The notes: generated from the letters alone by a model not told the origin. Positions 15,100-24,077 are shown, counted from the stretch's first letter. The stretch: DNA of 64,000 nt from JACCTU01 sp963769665 (GCA_963769665.1 CAVYMQ010000003.1:1922001-1986000); one strand, 5' to 3'. A program made the numbers and translations.

Positions 15100-16202
15100 G
15101 CTTCGTGCTCGAGACAACGGACGACGCTGCGCGGGCGGGAGTGCTGCGCACGGCGCACGGTGACGTGCCGACGCCCGCGTTCATGCCAGTCGGGACGAAG
15201 GCGACCGTCAAGAGCCTCCATCCCGACGAGGTGCGAGCGCTCGGTGCGGCGATCGTCCTCGGCAACACGTACCACCTCCACTTCCGCCCCGGCGAAGACG
15301 TGATCGCAGAGCTCGGCGGACTGCACGCGTTCATGGGCTGGGACGGGCCGATCCTCACCGACTCCGGCGGCTTCCAGGTCTTCTCGCTTCGAGACACGCT
15401 GCTCGGTGTCGACGACGACGCTGTGACGTTCCGCTCGGTCTACGACGGCGAGGCCGCGCGATTGACGCCGGAGGACGCCGCGGAGATCCAGCGCGCGCTC
15501 GGCTCCGACATCGCGATGTGTCTCGACGTCGTGCTGCCGCCCGGCGCGCCGCGCACCGAGCTCGAGCAGGCGGTTCGGCGAACGACCGAGTGGGCGCGTC
15601 GACAGCGGAACGCGCCGCGGGCGCCTGGCCAGCTCCGCTTCGGGATCGCGCAGGGCGCCGTCGATCCGGAGCTGCGGCGCCGCTCGCTCGAGGAGATCGT
15701 CGAGCTCGACTTCGACGGCAACGCGATCGGCGGGCTCGCGATCGGCGAGTCGCGTGAGCAGATGTTCGAGACGACCGCCTGGGCGACCGAGCTGCTCCCG
15801 ACCGACAAGCCGCGCTACTTCATGGGCATCGGCGACCCGGAGGGCGTGCTCGAGGTGATCGCCCGAGGCGTCGACATGTTCGACTGCGTGCTCCCGACAC
15901 GCACCGCTCGCACCGGAAGCGCGCTGACGTGGGAGGGACGTCTGAACCTGCGGAACGCCCGCTTCGCCCGCGACCCCCGCCCGCTGGACGAGGACTGCGC
16001 GTGCCCCGCCTGCGAGCGCTTCTCGCGCGCGTACATCCGCCACCTCGTCAACCAGCAGGAACTGCTCGGCCTGCGGCTCCTCAGTCTTCATAATCTCCGG
16101 TTCCTGATCGACCTGACCGCGGGTGCCCGCGCGGCAATCGAGCGGGGCGAGCTCGCCGCCTACCGGGCCGACGCTCTCGACCGACTAACGAAAGGCCAGT
16201 GA
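15096..16202 (+). CDS. tgt: tRNA-guanine transglycosylase (Tgt)
   Basis: 368 residues, normal length. It exchanges guanine at the wobble position of GUN tRNAs for the queuosine precursor. Motifs: general-base Asp in LTDSGGFQVFS, GGLAIGE substrate pocket, nucleophilic Asp in MFDCVLPTRTAR, and a zinc site of CACPAC with a later Cys/His (ERFSRAYIRHL). Starts at a GTG inside the GTGA overlap with queA, so the two queuosine steps are translationally coupled. YajC begins immediately after its stop. Confidence 0.96.
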   Translation: MSFVLETTDDAARAGVLRTAHGDVPTPAFMPVGTKATVKSLHPDEVRALGAAIVLGNTYHLHFRPGEDVIAELGGLHAFMGWDGPILTDSGGFQVFSLRDTLLGVDDDAVTFRSVYDGEAARLTPEDAAEIQRALGSDIAMCLDVVLPPGAPRTELEQAVRRTTEWARRQRNAPRAPGQLRFGIAQGAVDPELRRRSLEEIVELDFDGNAIGGLAIGESREQMFETTAWATELLPTDKPRYFMGIGDPEGVLEVIARGVDMFDCVLPTRTARTGSALTWEGRLNLRNARFARDPRPLDEDCACPACERFSRAYIRHLVNQQELLGLRLLSLHNLRFLIDLTAGARAAIERGELAAYRADALDRLTKGQ

Positions 16203-16475
16203 ATGGAGTTCCTCCCGCTCGTCGTGCTCGCCGTCCTCTTCTGGGTGCTGATCATCCGGCCCCAGCGCAACCGTGCCCAGAAGCAGGGCCAGCTGATTCA
16301 GGGCCTCGAGCGCGGCCAGGAGGTCGTGACCGCGGGCGGGCTCCACGGCCGGATCGACCACGTGGGGGAGGACACGGTCCTGATCGAGATCGCCCCGGAA
16401 ACGGTGGTCAAGGTCGACAAGCGGGCCGTCGCCCAGCTCGTTCCGGACACCGCTGAACCCGGTGATCCTCGCTAA
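16203..16475 (+). CDS. yajC: Preprotein translocase subunit YajC
   Basis: 90 residues: one N-terminal transmembrane helix (FLPLVVLAVLFWVLII) followed by the family signature RPQRNRAQKQ and a small cytosolic beta domain (VVTAGGLHGRI). YajC associates with SecDF and SecYEG in the membrane. The ATG follows the tgt stop directly, with GAAAGG upstream as likely ribosome site. SecDF follows 12 nt on. Confidence 0.93.
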   Translation: MEFLPLVVLAVLFWVLIIRPQRNRAQKQGQLIQGLERGQEVVTAGGLHGRIDHVGEDTVLIEIAPETVVKVDKRAVAQLVPDTAEPGDPR

Positions 16476-16478
16476 CCT
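16473..16478 (+). promoter_or_regulatory. Possible -10 box TAACCT before secDF
   Basis: TAACCT spans the end of yajC and lies 9 nt before the TTG start of secDF. It could give an extra leaderless secDF transcript. No -35 match is seen, and readthrough from queA-tgt-yajC is also expected. Confidence 0.3.
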
Positions 16479-16487
16479 GAGCGCGGC

Positions 16488-19220
16488 TTGAACACCCGCC
16501 GGTCGTACCTCGTTCTCGTTTCGCTGATCGTCCTCGCCCTCGTCGGCGTGGCCCTGATCGCGTTGCCCCAGTCGCCCTTCTACAAGAAGCCGGTGCTGGG
16601 CCTCGACCTCCAGGGCGGGCTCGAGGTCGTCCTGAAGGCGGATCCGCCGGCCAACCGGCAGATCACCGAGAACGACCTCAAGCGCTCCGAGACGATCATC
16701 CGGAACCGGATCGACAAGCTCGGCGTCTCCGAGCCGGTCGTCGCGCGGCAGGGCGAGGATCAGATCTCCGTCCAACTCGCGGGCGTCACGGACGTCAACC
16801 GCGCCCGGGAGCTGATCGGCAAGACTGCGCAGCTCGAGTTCTACGACCTCGAAGGCGACCTCGTGCCGCCGTCGATCTCGCGGGGCATCCCGATTCCGAA
16901 CGAGACGCTCTACGACCTGCTCGTCGGCCAGCAGTCGGCGATCCAGGAGGGCGGCGGCAAAGAGTGGCGCGTCTTCGACACGAAGACGAAGAAGGTGATC
17001 GCCGGCCCGTTCCCGACGAAGGCGGTCGCCGAGAACAGCAAGGCCTTCAAGGAAGGCGGAGAGGACGTCCGCGCGTTCGGTGTCCCGAAGAACCGCATCG
17101 TGATCACGTGCAGCGCCGACACCGCCGTGATCTGCCCGCCGGGGGCGAGCGTGCCGGTCCCCGGAGCGACGTACTACTACCTCTTCAAGTATCAGCCCTT
17201 CAACGCCGAGAAGCCGATTCCCGAGATGAAGGGCGTCGACCTCCGGCTCTCCGGCACCCGCAGCGACTTCGACACGACCTCCGGCGAGCCGATCGTGCTG
17301 ATGCAGTTCACGAACGACGGCACGGACAAGTTCGGCGACATCACGCGCGAGCTCGCGCAGCGTGGCAAGCGCGTCAGCTTCGGCGGGCAGGACCAGTTCC
17401 AGCACTTCGCGATCGTGCTCGACAACGAGATCCGCTCGTGGCCGTCGATCGACTACAACGAGAACCCGAACGGCATCTCCGGCTCGAACGGCGCCCAGAT
17501 CACCGGCATGGCCGGCGTGAACGAGGCGAAGGACCTCGCGATCGTGCTCCAGACGGGTGCGCTGCCGATCGAGTTCCAGACGCTCGAGGAGACGCAGATC
17601 TCCGCAACGCTCGGCGAGGACTCCCTGCGACAGGCGTGGCAGGCGGCGATCGCGGGCCTCCTGCTCGTCGCGGTCTTCCTGCTGGTCTTCTACCGCTTCC
17701 TCGGTCTGATCGCCGTGCTCGGGCTCGGCATCTACGCCGCCCTGCTCTACGGGGCGATCTTGCTCTTCGACGTGACGCTGACGCTGCCGGGCTTCGCGGG
17801 CATGATCCTGACGATCGGTGTCGCGGCCGACGCGAACATCGTCATCTTCGAACGCATCAAGGAAGAGTCGCGCGAGGGTAAATCCGTGCGCGCTGCGATC
17901 GCGTCCGGGTACGGCAAGGGACTCTCGACGATCATCGACGCGAACGTCGTCACGGCGATCACCGCGCTCGTCCTGTTCTCCCTCGCAACCGCCGGCGTCA
18001 AGGGCTTCGCGCTGATGCTGCTGATCGGTACCGCGATGTCGGTCGTGACCGCGGTCTTCGCGACGCGCGCGATGCTCGGGCTGCTCGCCGGCTTCCGCTG
18101 GTTCGACAGCGCCAAGTTCATGGGCGCGACCGGCGCCAAGGTCCCGAACTGGATCCGCCACGACTACGTCGGCAAGCGGAAGATCTGGTTTGCGATCTCG
18201 GGCGCGATCATGGCGATCGCAATCGGGTCGCTCCTCTATCAGGGCCTCAACCTCGGCATCGACTTCGAGGGCGGCACCGAGCTCACGATCCAGACCCCAC
18301 AGCCGGTCGCGCTCGAGGACGTTCGCGCGCAGGCGGCCGAGGTCGGGCAGGGCGGCGCGACGATTCAGGGCGTCGGCGCCGAAATCGGCGACAGCCAGTA
18401 CCGCGAATTCCAGATGCGCACGCCGGTGCTCGAGCCCGACGAGCAACAGCAATTGACGTCCTCGCTCAGACAGGAGTTCGACGCGGCGACGAGCTTGAAC
18501 ACCGTCTCCGCGAGCTTCGGTAGCCAGATCGCGCGTAGCGCTTTGTGGGCCGTCGTGTTCTCGCTGCTCCTCGTGGTCGGCTACATCTGGATTCGCTTCC
18601 AGTGGAAGTTCGCGGTCGCGACGATCGCCGCGCTCCTCCACGACGTCTTGATCGCGATCGGGGTCTACTCGCTCTTCGGGCTGGAGGTCTCGACCGCGAC
18701 CGTGGCCGCGATCCTGACGGTGCTCGGCTACTCGATCTACGACTCGATCATCATCCTCGACCGCGTGCGCGAGAACATTCCGCTGATGCGTCGCGCGTCG
18801 TTCCGCGAGATCGGCAACGTGTCGCTGTGGGAAACGATCCGCCGCTCGCTGGCGACGACGTTCATCACGCTGCTGCCGATCGGCGCGCTGTACTTCTTCG
18901 GCGGCGACACGCTCAAGGACTTCGCGTTCGCGCTGCTCGTCGGGATCGGGTCCGGTGCGTACTCGTCGATCTTCCTCGCGGTGCCGCTCCTCTCGTGGCT
19001 GAAGGAGCGCGAGCCGGAGTACGCGAAGCGCATGGAGACCGACGTGCCCGAGGACGACCTCCTCGTGGCGGAGGAAGCGATCCACGCCGCCGCCGAGGAG
19101 CCCGTGCCCGAGCTCGCACTGCTCGCACCGACCGACCGACCGTCCGGCGACGGCGCTGCGGCCAAACGCGAACGCCGGCGTCAGCGGCGCAAGACACGTC
19201 CTCATGGCCGAGCCCGTTAG
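16488..19220 (+). CDS. secDF: Fused protein-export membrane protein SecDF
   Basis: 910 residues: SecD (about 1-555) and SecF (about 560-840) in one chain, as in Bacillus, rather than two genes. SecD part: first helix, VLGLDLQGGLEVVL motif, a large periplasmic-side region, then five helices with the DANIVIFERIKEE stretch. SecF part: LGIDFEGGTEL, SIYDSIIILDRVRE and further helices, with a charged C-terminal tail of about 70 residues. It uses the proton gradient to help complete protein export through SecYEG. The start is a TTG; no better start leaves the first helix intact. It overlaps the next gene by 17 nt. Confidence 0.95.
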   Translation: MNTRRSYLVLVSLIVLALVGVALIALPQSPFYKKPVLGLDLQGGLEVVLKADPPANRQITENDLKRSETIIRNRIDKLGVSEPVVARQGEDQISVQLAGVTDVNRARELIGKTAQLEFYDLEGDLVPPSISRGIPIPNETLYDLLVGQQSAIQEGGGKEWRVFDTKTKKVIAGPFPTKAVAENSKAFKEGGEDVRAFGVPKNRIVITCSADTAVICPPGASVPVPGATYYYLFKYQPFNAEKPIPEMKGVDLRLSGTRSDFDTTSGEPIVLMQFTNDGTDKFGDITRELAQRGKRVSFGGQDQFQHFAIVLDNEIRSWPSIDYNENPNGISGSNGAQITGMAGVNEAKDLAIVLQTGALPIEFQTLEETQISATLGEDSLRQAWQAAIAGLLLVAVFLLVFYRFLGLIAVLGLGIYAALLYGAILLFDVTLTLPGFAGMILTIGVAADANIVIFERIKEESREGKSVRAAIASGYGKGLSTIIDANVVTAITALVLFSLATAGVKGFALMLLIGTAMSVVTAVFATRAMLGLLAGFRWFDSAKFMGATGAKVPNWIRHDYVGKRKIWFAISGAIMAIAIGSLLYQGLNLGIDFEGGTELTIQTPQPVALEDVRAQAAEVGQGGATIQGVGAEIGDSQYREFQMRTPVLEPDEQQQLTSSLRQEFDAATSLNTVSASFGSQIARSALWAVVFSLLLVVGYIWIRFQWKFAVATIAALLHDVLIAIGVYSLFGLEVSTATVAAILTVLGYSIYDSIIILDRVRENIPLMRRASFREIGNVSLWETIRRSLATTFITLLPIGALYFFGGDTLKDFAFALLVGIGSGAYSSIFLAVPLLSWLKEREPEYAKRMETDVPEDDLLVAEEAIHAAAEEPVPELALLAPTDRPSGDGAAAKRERRRQRRKTRPHGRAR

Positions 19221-19476
19221 CGCCGCGCGGAACGTCGTCGAGGCGCTCGTCGGCTGGGCGCGCGACGAGACCGGCAAGGTGAGCGAGCGCGCCTCGGACA
19301 ACATGAGCGCGGTGCTCCGCGAGCTCGGATTCGTGACGCAGAGCGAGCACGAGGACCTGGAGCTCCGCGTGGCCCAGCTCGAGCATCGCATCCGGCTCCT
19401 GGAGTCAGCGCCGCCTCCTGTCACACTTCACGGTGATGGCGCAGACGACCAGCAGGAACCTCGGCCGGCTCTCTGA
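19204..19476 (+). CDS. Small coiled-coil protein between secDF and the UbiB-like kinase
   Basis: 90 residues, overlapping the end of secDF by 17 nt and the start of the next gene by about 41 nt. Helix-rich: VVEALVGWARDE, a central region with VLRELGFVT, then a short coiled coil (LELRVAQLEHRIRLLE). The C-terminal 20 residues are in the overlap and look unstructured. Similar small helical proteins with a terminal coil are often called phasin- or PHA-regulator-like, but I cannot assign the family. Packing on both sides supports it as a real coupled gene. Confidence 0.65.
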   Translation: MAEPVSAARNVVEALVGWARDETGKVSERASDNMSAVLRELGFVTQSEHEDLELRVAQLEHRIRLLESAPPPVTLHGDGADDQQEPRPAL

Positions 19477-21097
19477 GATCGCGCAGGTCGCGGTCCGGCA
19501 CGGCTTCGGCTACTTCTTCGAACGACACAAGCTGACCGACCTGCTCCCGTGGGGGGAGCGGCCGCCTCCCGAGGTGGAGGAACGCTCGGCGCGCGGCGTC
19601 CGGCTGCGCGAGCTGCTCGACGAGCTCGGCCCGACGTTCGTCAAGTTCGGGCAGCTGCTCTCGACGCGCCCCGACGTCGTGCCGCCGGACATCATCGCCG
19701 AGCTCCGCGGGCTCCAGGACGACGTGCGGCCCGTGCCGTTCGCCGCGGTGCGCCAGGTCGTCGAGAGCGAGCTCGGGCTCGAGCTCGAGAAGCTCTTCGT
19801 CGAGTTCGAGGAGCGGCCGATCGCGGCGGCGTCGATCGGCCAGGTGCACCGCGCGGTGCTACCGAACGGGGACCGCGTGGCGGTCAAGGTGCAGCGACCC
19901 GACGCGCCGCGGCAGATCGACGCCGACCTCGCGCTGCTCTACCAGGCCGCGCGCGTGATCAAGGAGCGCGTTCGTGCCCTCGACTTCATCGATGCGCACG
20001 AGCTCGTCGACGAGTTCGCGCAGCAGATCCGCGGCGAGCTCGACTACGCGCGCGAGGGACGGAACGCCGAGGCGTTTCGGCGGAACTTCCGAAACGACGA
20101 GCGCGTCCACGTGCCAAAGGTGTACTGGACCTACTCGCGAAGCCGCGTGCTGACGCTGGAGCTCATCGAAGGAGTGCAGCTCGTCGACCTCCCGATCGAC
20201 ACGCCGCTCGAGCGCCGACGCCAGGTCGCGCACACGATGAGCGACGCCTGGATGGCGATGATCTTCCGGGACGGCTTCTTTCACGGAGACCCGCATCCCG
20301 CGAACGTGCTCGTGCTCGACGACGGCACGATCGGCCTCGTCGACTTCGGTGCGGTCGGTCGCCTCACCGACGAGGACATGACGAAGCTGACGCGCATGTT
20401 CATCGACGCTGCGCAGGGGCGGGTCGACATGCTGCCGAAGCGCCTCTCGGACCTCGGCGTTCGGTATCCGGTCGATCGCGAAGACGACTATCGCGCTCGG
20501 ATCAACGAGTTGTACTACCGCTACTACGGCGCGAGCCTCGCGGAGATCGACCCGCTCGACGTGATCCGCGACACGTTCGATCTCATCTACTCGATGAACC
20601 TGCGCCTGCCGACGCGGTATCTGCTCCTTGACCGCTCGATCGCAACGCTCGCCTCGGTGGGCGTCGAGCTCTACCCGGACTTCAACGTCTTCGAGGTCGC
20701 GAAGCCGTACGCGCGCGCGATGATGATCGAGCGCTTCTCGCCGGACAAGATCGCGAGCCGGGCGCGACGCGAGACCGTGCGCATGGGGGAAATGGTGCTC
20801 GAGATCCCGTACCAGCTGCACGACGTCCTCGAGGAGCTGCGCGACGGCCAGATGGAAGTCGGCTTCGTCCACAAGGGCCTCGACGAGTTCATGCACCGGA
20901 TCGACGTCGTCTTCAACCGGCTCGTGATCGCGCTCGTCGTGACCGGCGGGTTGATCGGCTCGAGCCTGATCGGGATCTTCGCGGAGACCGGGCCGAAGAT
21001 TCTCGGCCTCAACGCACTTTCAGTGGTCGGGTTCGTCCTCTCCGCGGTGCTCGGCGGTTGGCTCTTCTGGGGCGTGCTAAGAAGCGGCCGGCTGTAG
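19436..21097 (+). CDS. ABC1/UbiB (AarF) family atypical kinase
   Basis: 553 residues. UbiB-family features: the KxGQ-type segment VKFGQLLSTRPD, Ala-rich loop AAASIGQVH replacing the usual glycine loop, catalytic Lys in VAVKVQRP, GDPHPANVLV and metal-binding VDFGAVG. Two transmembrane helices at the C-terminus (about 495-550) anchor it. Relatives support ubiquinone or other isoprenoid-lipid metabolism through ATP binding; the actual substrate is not defined. The ATG at 19436 follows a GTG at 19433, and either could be used. It overlaps the convergent hydrolase gene by 21 nt. Confidence 0.92.
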   Translation: MAQTTSRNLGRLSEIAQVAVRHGFGYFFERHKLTDLLPWGERPPPEVEERSARGVRLRELLDELGPTFVKFGQLLSTRPDVVPPDIIAELRGLQDDVRPVPFAAVRQVVESELGLELEKLFVEFEERPIAAASIGQVHRAVLPNGDRVAVKVQRPDAPRQIDADLALLYQAARVIKERVRALDFIDAHELVDEFAQQIRGELDYAREGRNAEAFRRNFRNDERVHVPKVYWTYSRSRVLTLELIEGVQLVDLPIDTPLERRRQVAHTMSDAWMAMIFRDGFFHGDPHPANVLVLDDGTIGLVDFGAVGRLTDEDMTKLTRMFIDAAQGRVDMLPKRLSDLGVRYPVDREDDYRARINELYYRYYGASLAEIDPLDVIRDTFDLIYSMNLRLPTRYLLLDRSIATLASVGVELYPDFNVFEVAKPYARAMMIERFSPDKIASRARRETVRMGEMVLEIPYQLHDVLEELRDGQMEVGFVHKGLDEFMHRIDVVFNRLVIALVVTGGLIGSSLIGIFAETGPKILGLNALSVVGFVLSAVLGGWLFWGVLRSGRL

Positions 21098-21937
21098 CCA
21101 GCGCAACAGCTCGGCGTTCACGCGCTCCGGCGCCTCGTTCTGCACGTAGTGGCCAGCCTCTTCGATCGGGACGACCTCGACGTCCGTGGCGTGGGGGCGG
21201 AGCCGCTCGACATCTGCGAACGATGGAGCGAGGAAACGGTCGCGCATGCCCCAGAGCACGAGCGTCGGCGCCTGGACCGGCCCGCCGAGGCCCGCGCCGC
21301 GGCGGAGGAGCGCGTTTCTGAACGCCGTCCGGTAGTAGGCGAGCGGCCCCTTGAGCTTGCGCGGCTCGTCGAACGCGGCGCGGTAGTGCTCGAGCTCCTC
21401 GTCCGGCCAGGCGGTGCGCACATGCGAGCCGCCGCGGAGCGCGCGCACGACGTTGGCTGCGCGGTCCTTGGAGAGCTGCCGCTCGGGATACCACGGGATC
21501 TGGAACTGGAAGATGTAGCGCGAGCGCTTGCGCTGCTCGCCGCTCGCGAGCATCTCCTCGCGGAGCAGGCGCGGGTGCGGTGCGTTCATCACGACCAGCC
21601 GCTCGACGCGTTCTGGATGCAGGTGCGCCGCGGCCCAGGCCGTGACGCCGCCCCAGTCGTGGCCGACGACGGTCGCGCGCTCGCGCCCGAGCGCCTCGAT
21701 CAACCCGGCCGCATCGTTGCCAAGCGTTCGCAGGTCGTACGGGCCGCGTGCCTCGGTGCCGTCGTAGCCGCGCATGTTCGGCGCGACCGCGCGGTAGCCG
21801 GCGTTTGCGAGAGCAGGCAGTTGGTGTCGCCAGGAGCGCGCCAGCTCGGGGAACCCGTGCAGGAGCAGGACGAGTGGCCCGTCTTCCGGTCCCTCGGCGA
21901 GCGCCTCGAAGCGGATCCCGTTGGCGTGCAGGATCAC
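21077..21937 (-). CDS. Alpha/beta hydrolase, epoxide hydrolase-like
   Basis: 286 residues from a GTG in the GTGA overlap with the kelch gene. The core motifs are HGFPELARSW (oxyanion loop), nucleophile elbow VGHDWGG with Asp as nucleophile, and terminal His in EAGHYVQNE. An Asp nucleophile with HGFPE is typical of epoxide hydrolases and haloalkane dehalogenases; the HGFPE form and lid region favour epoxide hydrolase. No signal peptide. Substrate not predictable. Confidence 0.88.
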   Translation of the reverse strand: MILHANGIRFEALAEGPEDGPLVLLLHGFPELARSWRHQLPALANAGYRAVAPNMRGYDGTEARGPYDLRTLGNDAAGLIEALGRERATVVGHDWGGVTAWAAAHLHPERVERLVVMNAPHPRLLREEMLASGEQRKRSRYIFQFQIPWYPERQLSKDRAANVVRALRGGSHVRTAWPDEELEHYRAAFDEPRKLKGPLAYYRTAFRNALLRRGAGLGGPVQAPTLVLWGMRDRFLAPSFADVERLRPHATDVEVVPIEEAGHYVQNEAPERVNAELLRWLQPAAS

Positions 21938-22890
21938 GGGAGCGTGATGTGCTCGACCGCGCCGCTCGTCGTGAGCCCGGGTTGCGGTCCGCCTGCGATC
22001 GCGTAGACCGTACGACCCGTCGTGACGACTCCGAGACCGTGGCGCGGAGTCGGGAGGTCGGGAAGCTTGCGCCACTTCCTGCTCGCCGTGTCGTACGTGA
22101 ACACGCTCGCGATCGTGCCGCCCGGCGCCTCACCGCCGATCGAGACGATGAAGCGGCCGACCGCGGTCGCGGCGGTTCCGCCACGTGCGACCGGAACCGG
22201 CGGAAGGCGTGCCCAGCCTCGTGCGCCAGGCTTCCAGCTCTCGAGCGTTCGCAGGTTCGTGTCGAGACCGGCGGTGCGACCGGCGAGCGCGTAGACGCGG
22301 CCGCCCGTCGCGGTGACGGCGAGATGCTCGCGCGGTGTCGGGCCGGGGATCTGCCGCCAGCGGTTGCGTCGCAGGTCGAGCGCGTACGACGCACGCGTAA
22401 GGCCGGCGGGTCCGATCCCCGCGACGACGTACAACGTGTTGCCGATCACCGCCGCGCCCCCGGCCGCGCGTCCCGCCGGCAGTCGCGCGAGCTCACGCCA
22501 GCGCCCGTTCTCGAGCACGAACGCGCGGTCGCTCGGTGCGTTCCGCGCCGCATAGCCTCCGACGACGATCGCCTTGCCGCGCCACGTCGCGGCCATCGCG
22601 TGGTTCACGGCGACGGGAAGGTCGGGCAGCCGTCGCCAGCGCCGCGTCGCGGGCGTGTACGCGTCGGCCTGCGCGGAGGTGTCCCCCCACGGGACGTACC
22701 CGCCGACGACGACGAGCTCGTTGCCGCTCCGGGCGGCGGCGACCTCGGTGCGCGGCAGTGGAAGCGCTTCGCCGCGCTGCCAGACCGGTGTCGCTGCGTG
22801 CGCAACCGCCGGAACAACCACCGCCGCGACGAGCACCGTTCGCAGTGGACGACTGTCGATGAACCGTCGCAAAGTTGCGAGAAAGGACAT
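21934..22890 (-). CDS. Exported or membrane-anchored kelch-repeat protein
   Basis: 318 residues with an N-terminal hydrophobic segment (about 16-34, ending AVAHAA), likely a signal peptide or anchor. Then about six kelch repeats of roughly 47 residues, recognisable by recurring VVGGY/ VVAGI/ ALAGR di-glycine-like turns and a W about 15 residues later (RRWRRLP, GRWRELA, NRWRQIP, RGWARLP, RKWRKLP). These fold as a beta-propeller used for binding. An in-frame start at 22968 is possible but would overlap the divergent regulator. Coupled by GTGA to the hydrolase downstream. Ligand unknown. Confidence 0.82.
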   Translation of the reverse strand: MSFLATLRRFIDSRPLRTVLVAAVVVPAVAHAATPVWQRGEALPLPRTEVAAARSGNELVVVGGYVPWGDTSAQADAYTPATRRWRRLPDLPVAVNHAMAATWRGKAIVVGGYAARNAPSDRAFVLENGRWRELARLPAGRAAGGAAVIGNTLYVVAGIGPAGLTRASYALDLRRNRWRQIPGPTPREHLAVTATGGRVYALAGRTAGLDTNLRTLESWKPGARGWARLPPVPVARGGTAATAVGRFIVSIGGEAPGGTIASVFTYDTASRKWRKLPDLPTPRHGLGVVTTGRTVYAIAGGPQPGLTTSGAVEHITLP

Positions 22891-22914
22891 CTCGACCGCC
22901 TCGAGTACCGATGT

Positions 22915-22920
22915 TAGCTT
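22915..22920 (+). promoter_or_regulatory. -10 box TAGCTT for the atypical response regulator
   Basis: TAGCTT ends 7 nt before the ATG at 22928, consistent with a leaderless transcript, within the 37-bp divergent gap to the kelch gene. Confidence 0.4.
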
Positions 22921-22927
22921 CGCCACG

Positions 22928-23629
22928 ATGTCTGCGGCCCTCCTCCTCGCCGAGTCGGAGCACGCCACGCGCGGGTTCCTCGAACGTCATCTCGCGCAGG
23001 ACGGGTTCGAGGTCGTAGGCGCACGCGCGTGCGGCGAGGCGCTCGAGCTCGCCGAGCGCGCGCGGCCGGATCTCGTCCTCGTGGGCACCCCTCTCCCTGA
23101 CGCCACAGGCCTCGAGCTCTGCCGGCGCCTGCGCGAGGGCGAGCCCGGCCGCAGCTGGAACCGCGACGTCCCGCTCATCCTGATGGGCCAGACCGGCGCC
23201 GACGCCGTCGACCGCGTGCGCGCGTTCGATCGCGGCTGCGACGACTACGTGCCGAAGCCGTTCGTCTACGACGAGCTGCTCGCGCGGATCCGTGCAGTGC
23301 TGCGCCGCGCGGTCCGCCCGCACGGCGACGTGCTGGAAGCAGGAGAGGTCGTCGTCGACAAGCGCACGCGCCGCGTGAGCGTGCAAGGGCATCCGGTCAC
23401 GCTGTCGGGTAAGGAGTTCGAGCTGCTCGCGAGACTCGCGGAGGACCCGCAACGTGTCTTCCCGAAGCAGGAGCTCTTGCGCGACGTCTGGGGCTTCCGC
23501 TCGCCGAGCGCACGCACGCGGACGCTGGACTCACACGCGTCACGGCTGCGTCGCAAGCTCGGCGCCGCGGGCGGCGGGCCGTACGTGCTGAACGTGTGGG
23601 GGGTGGGGTACCGGTTGCTGCGCGGTTAG
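22928..23629 (+). CDS. Atypical OmpR-type response regulator lacking the phosphoacceptor Asp
   Basis: 233 residues with receiver and winged-helix domains like the regulator at 11425. At the phosphorylation site the strand reads LVLVGTPLPD where LIILDLMLPD is normal: the phosphoacceptor Asp is Gly. The acidic pair after the first strand is also lost (LAESEHAT instead of VEDES). The Lys (VPKPF) and the DNA-binding domain (LDSHASRLRRKLG, VWGVGYR) are intact. It probably binds DNA without phosphorylation, or responds to another signal. No kinase gene is adjacent. It is divergent from the kelch/hydrolase pair, a possible target. Confidence 0.88.
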   Translation: MSAALLLAESEHATRGFLERHLAQDGFEVVGARACGEALELAERARPDLVLVGTPLPDATGLELCRRLREGEPGRSWNRDVPLILMGQTGADAVDRVRAFDRGCDDYVPKPFVYDELLARIRAVLRRAVRPHGDVLEAGEVVVDKRTRRVSVQGHPVTLSGKEFELLARLAEDPQRVFPKQELLRDVWGFRSPSARTRTLDSHASRLRRKLGAAGGGPYVLNVWGVGYRLLRG

Positions 23630-24045
23630 CGCAGGACGTCGACGGCGGACTTGACCCGATCGAGCAGCCGCTCGTCCCCGCCGCCGTACGTGACGAGGAC
23701 ATTGCCGAAGCGCTCGTCGTACGTCTCGAGCTCGGGGCCGTAGCTGCCCTTGCCCGTTCGCGGGCCGACCACGACGTTGAGTGCGTCGGCCGTGAGGCGG
23801 TCGGGCGTTGTGCTGAGGATGATCATCCCGCCGACGCGGCTCGACTCGCGCAGGCGGATACCCTCAGAGGCGAACGCCTGCCGGACCGAGGCCGGGCTGT
23901 AGTAGTGCTGCTCCGAGAAGTCGATCATCTCGCTCTCGTAGTCCGGCTGGTACTCAGGCCGGGCGAAGACGAAGACGCCGACTCCGGTCAGGAGCGCCAC
24001 GAGGACGACCAGCAGCGTGAGCGGGTGCCGAACGGCGAAGGCCAT
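23626..24045 (-). CDS. Single-pass membrane protein of unknown function
   Basis: 139 residues. One transmembrane helix (about 10-30, LLVVLVALLTGVGVFVF) then an extracytoplasmic domain with mixed alpha/beta pattern (SPASVRQAFASEGI; NVLVTYGGG; DRVKSAVDVL). No catalytic motif recognised. It is the last gene of a minus-strand run after sigma factor, ogt and zinc-ribbon genes, with 32 nt before its ATG. It overlaps the convergent regulator stop by 4 nt. No anti-sigma zinc motif (HxxxCxxC) is present. Confidence 0.7.
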   Translation of the reverse strand: MAFAVRHPLTLLVVLVALLTGVGVFVFARPEYQPDYESEMIDFSEQHYYSPASVRQAFASEGIRLRESSRVGGMIILSTTPDRLTADALNVVVGPRTGKGSYGPELETYDERFGNVLVTYGGGDERLLDRVKSAVDVLR

Positions 24046-24077
24046 CCTTCGAGCATCGGCAGGTGGGAGGTCGAGAG

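Noticed and set aside
16185..19424. A 1079-codon open frame antisense to secDF
   Set aside because: Low-complexity Asp/Arg/Glu/His composition typical of antisense of GC-rich membrane-protein genes; secDF motifs are complete on the plus strand.
23626..24045. Membrane protein as a classical anti-sigma factor for the ECF sigma gene
   Set aside because: It lacks the HxxxCxxC zinc motif and has its main domain outside the membrane, so I do not call it an anti-sigma factor.
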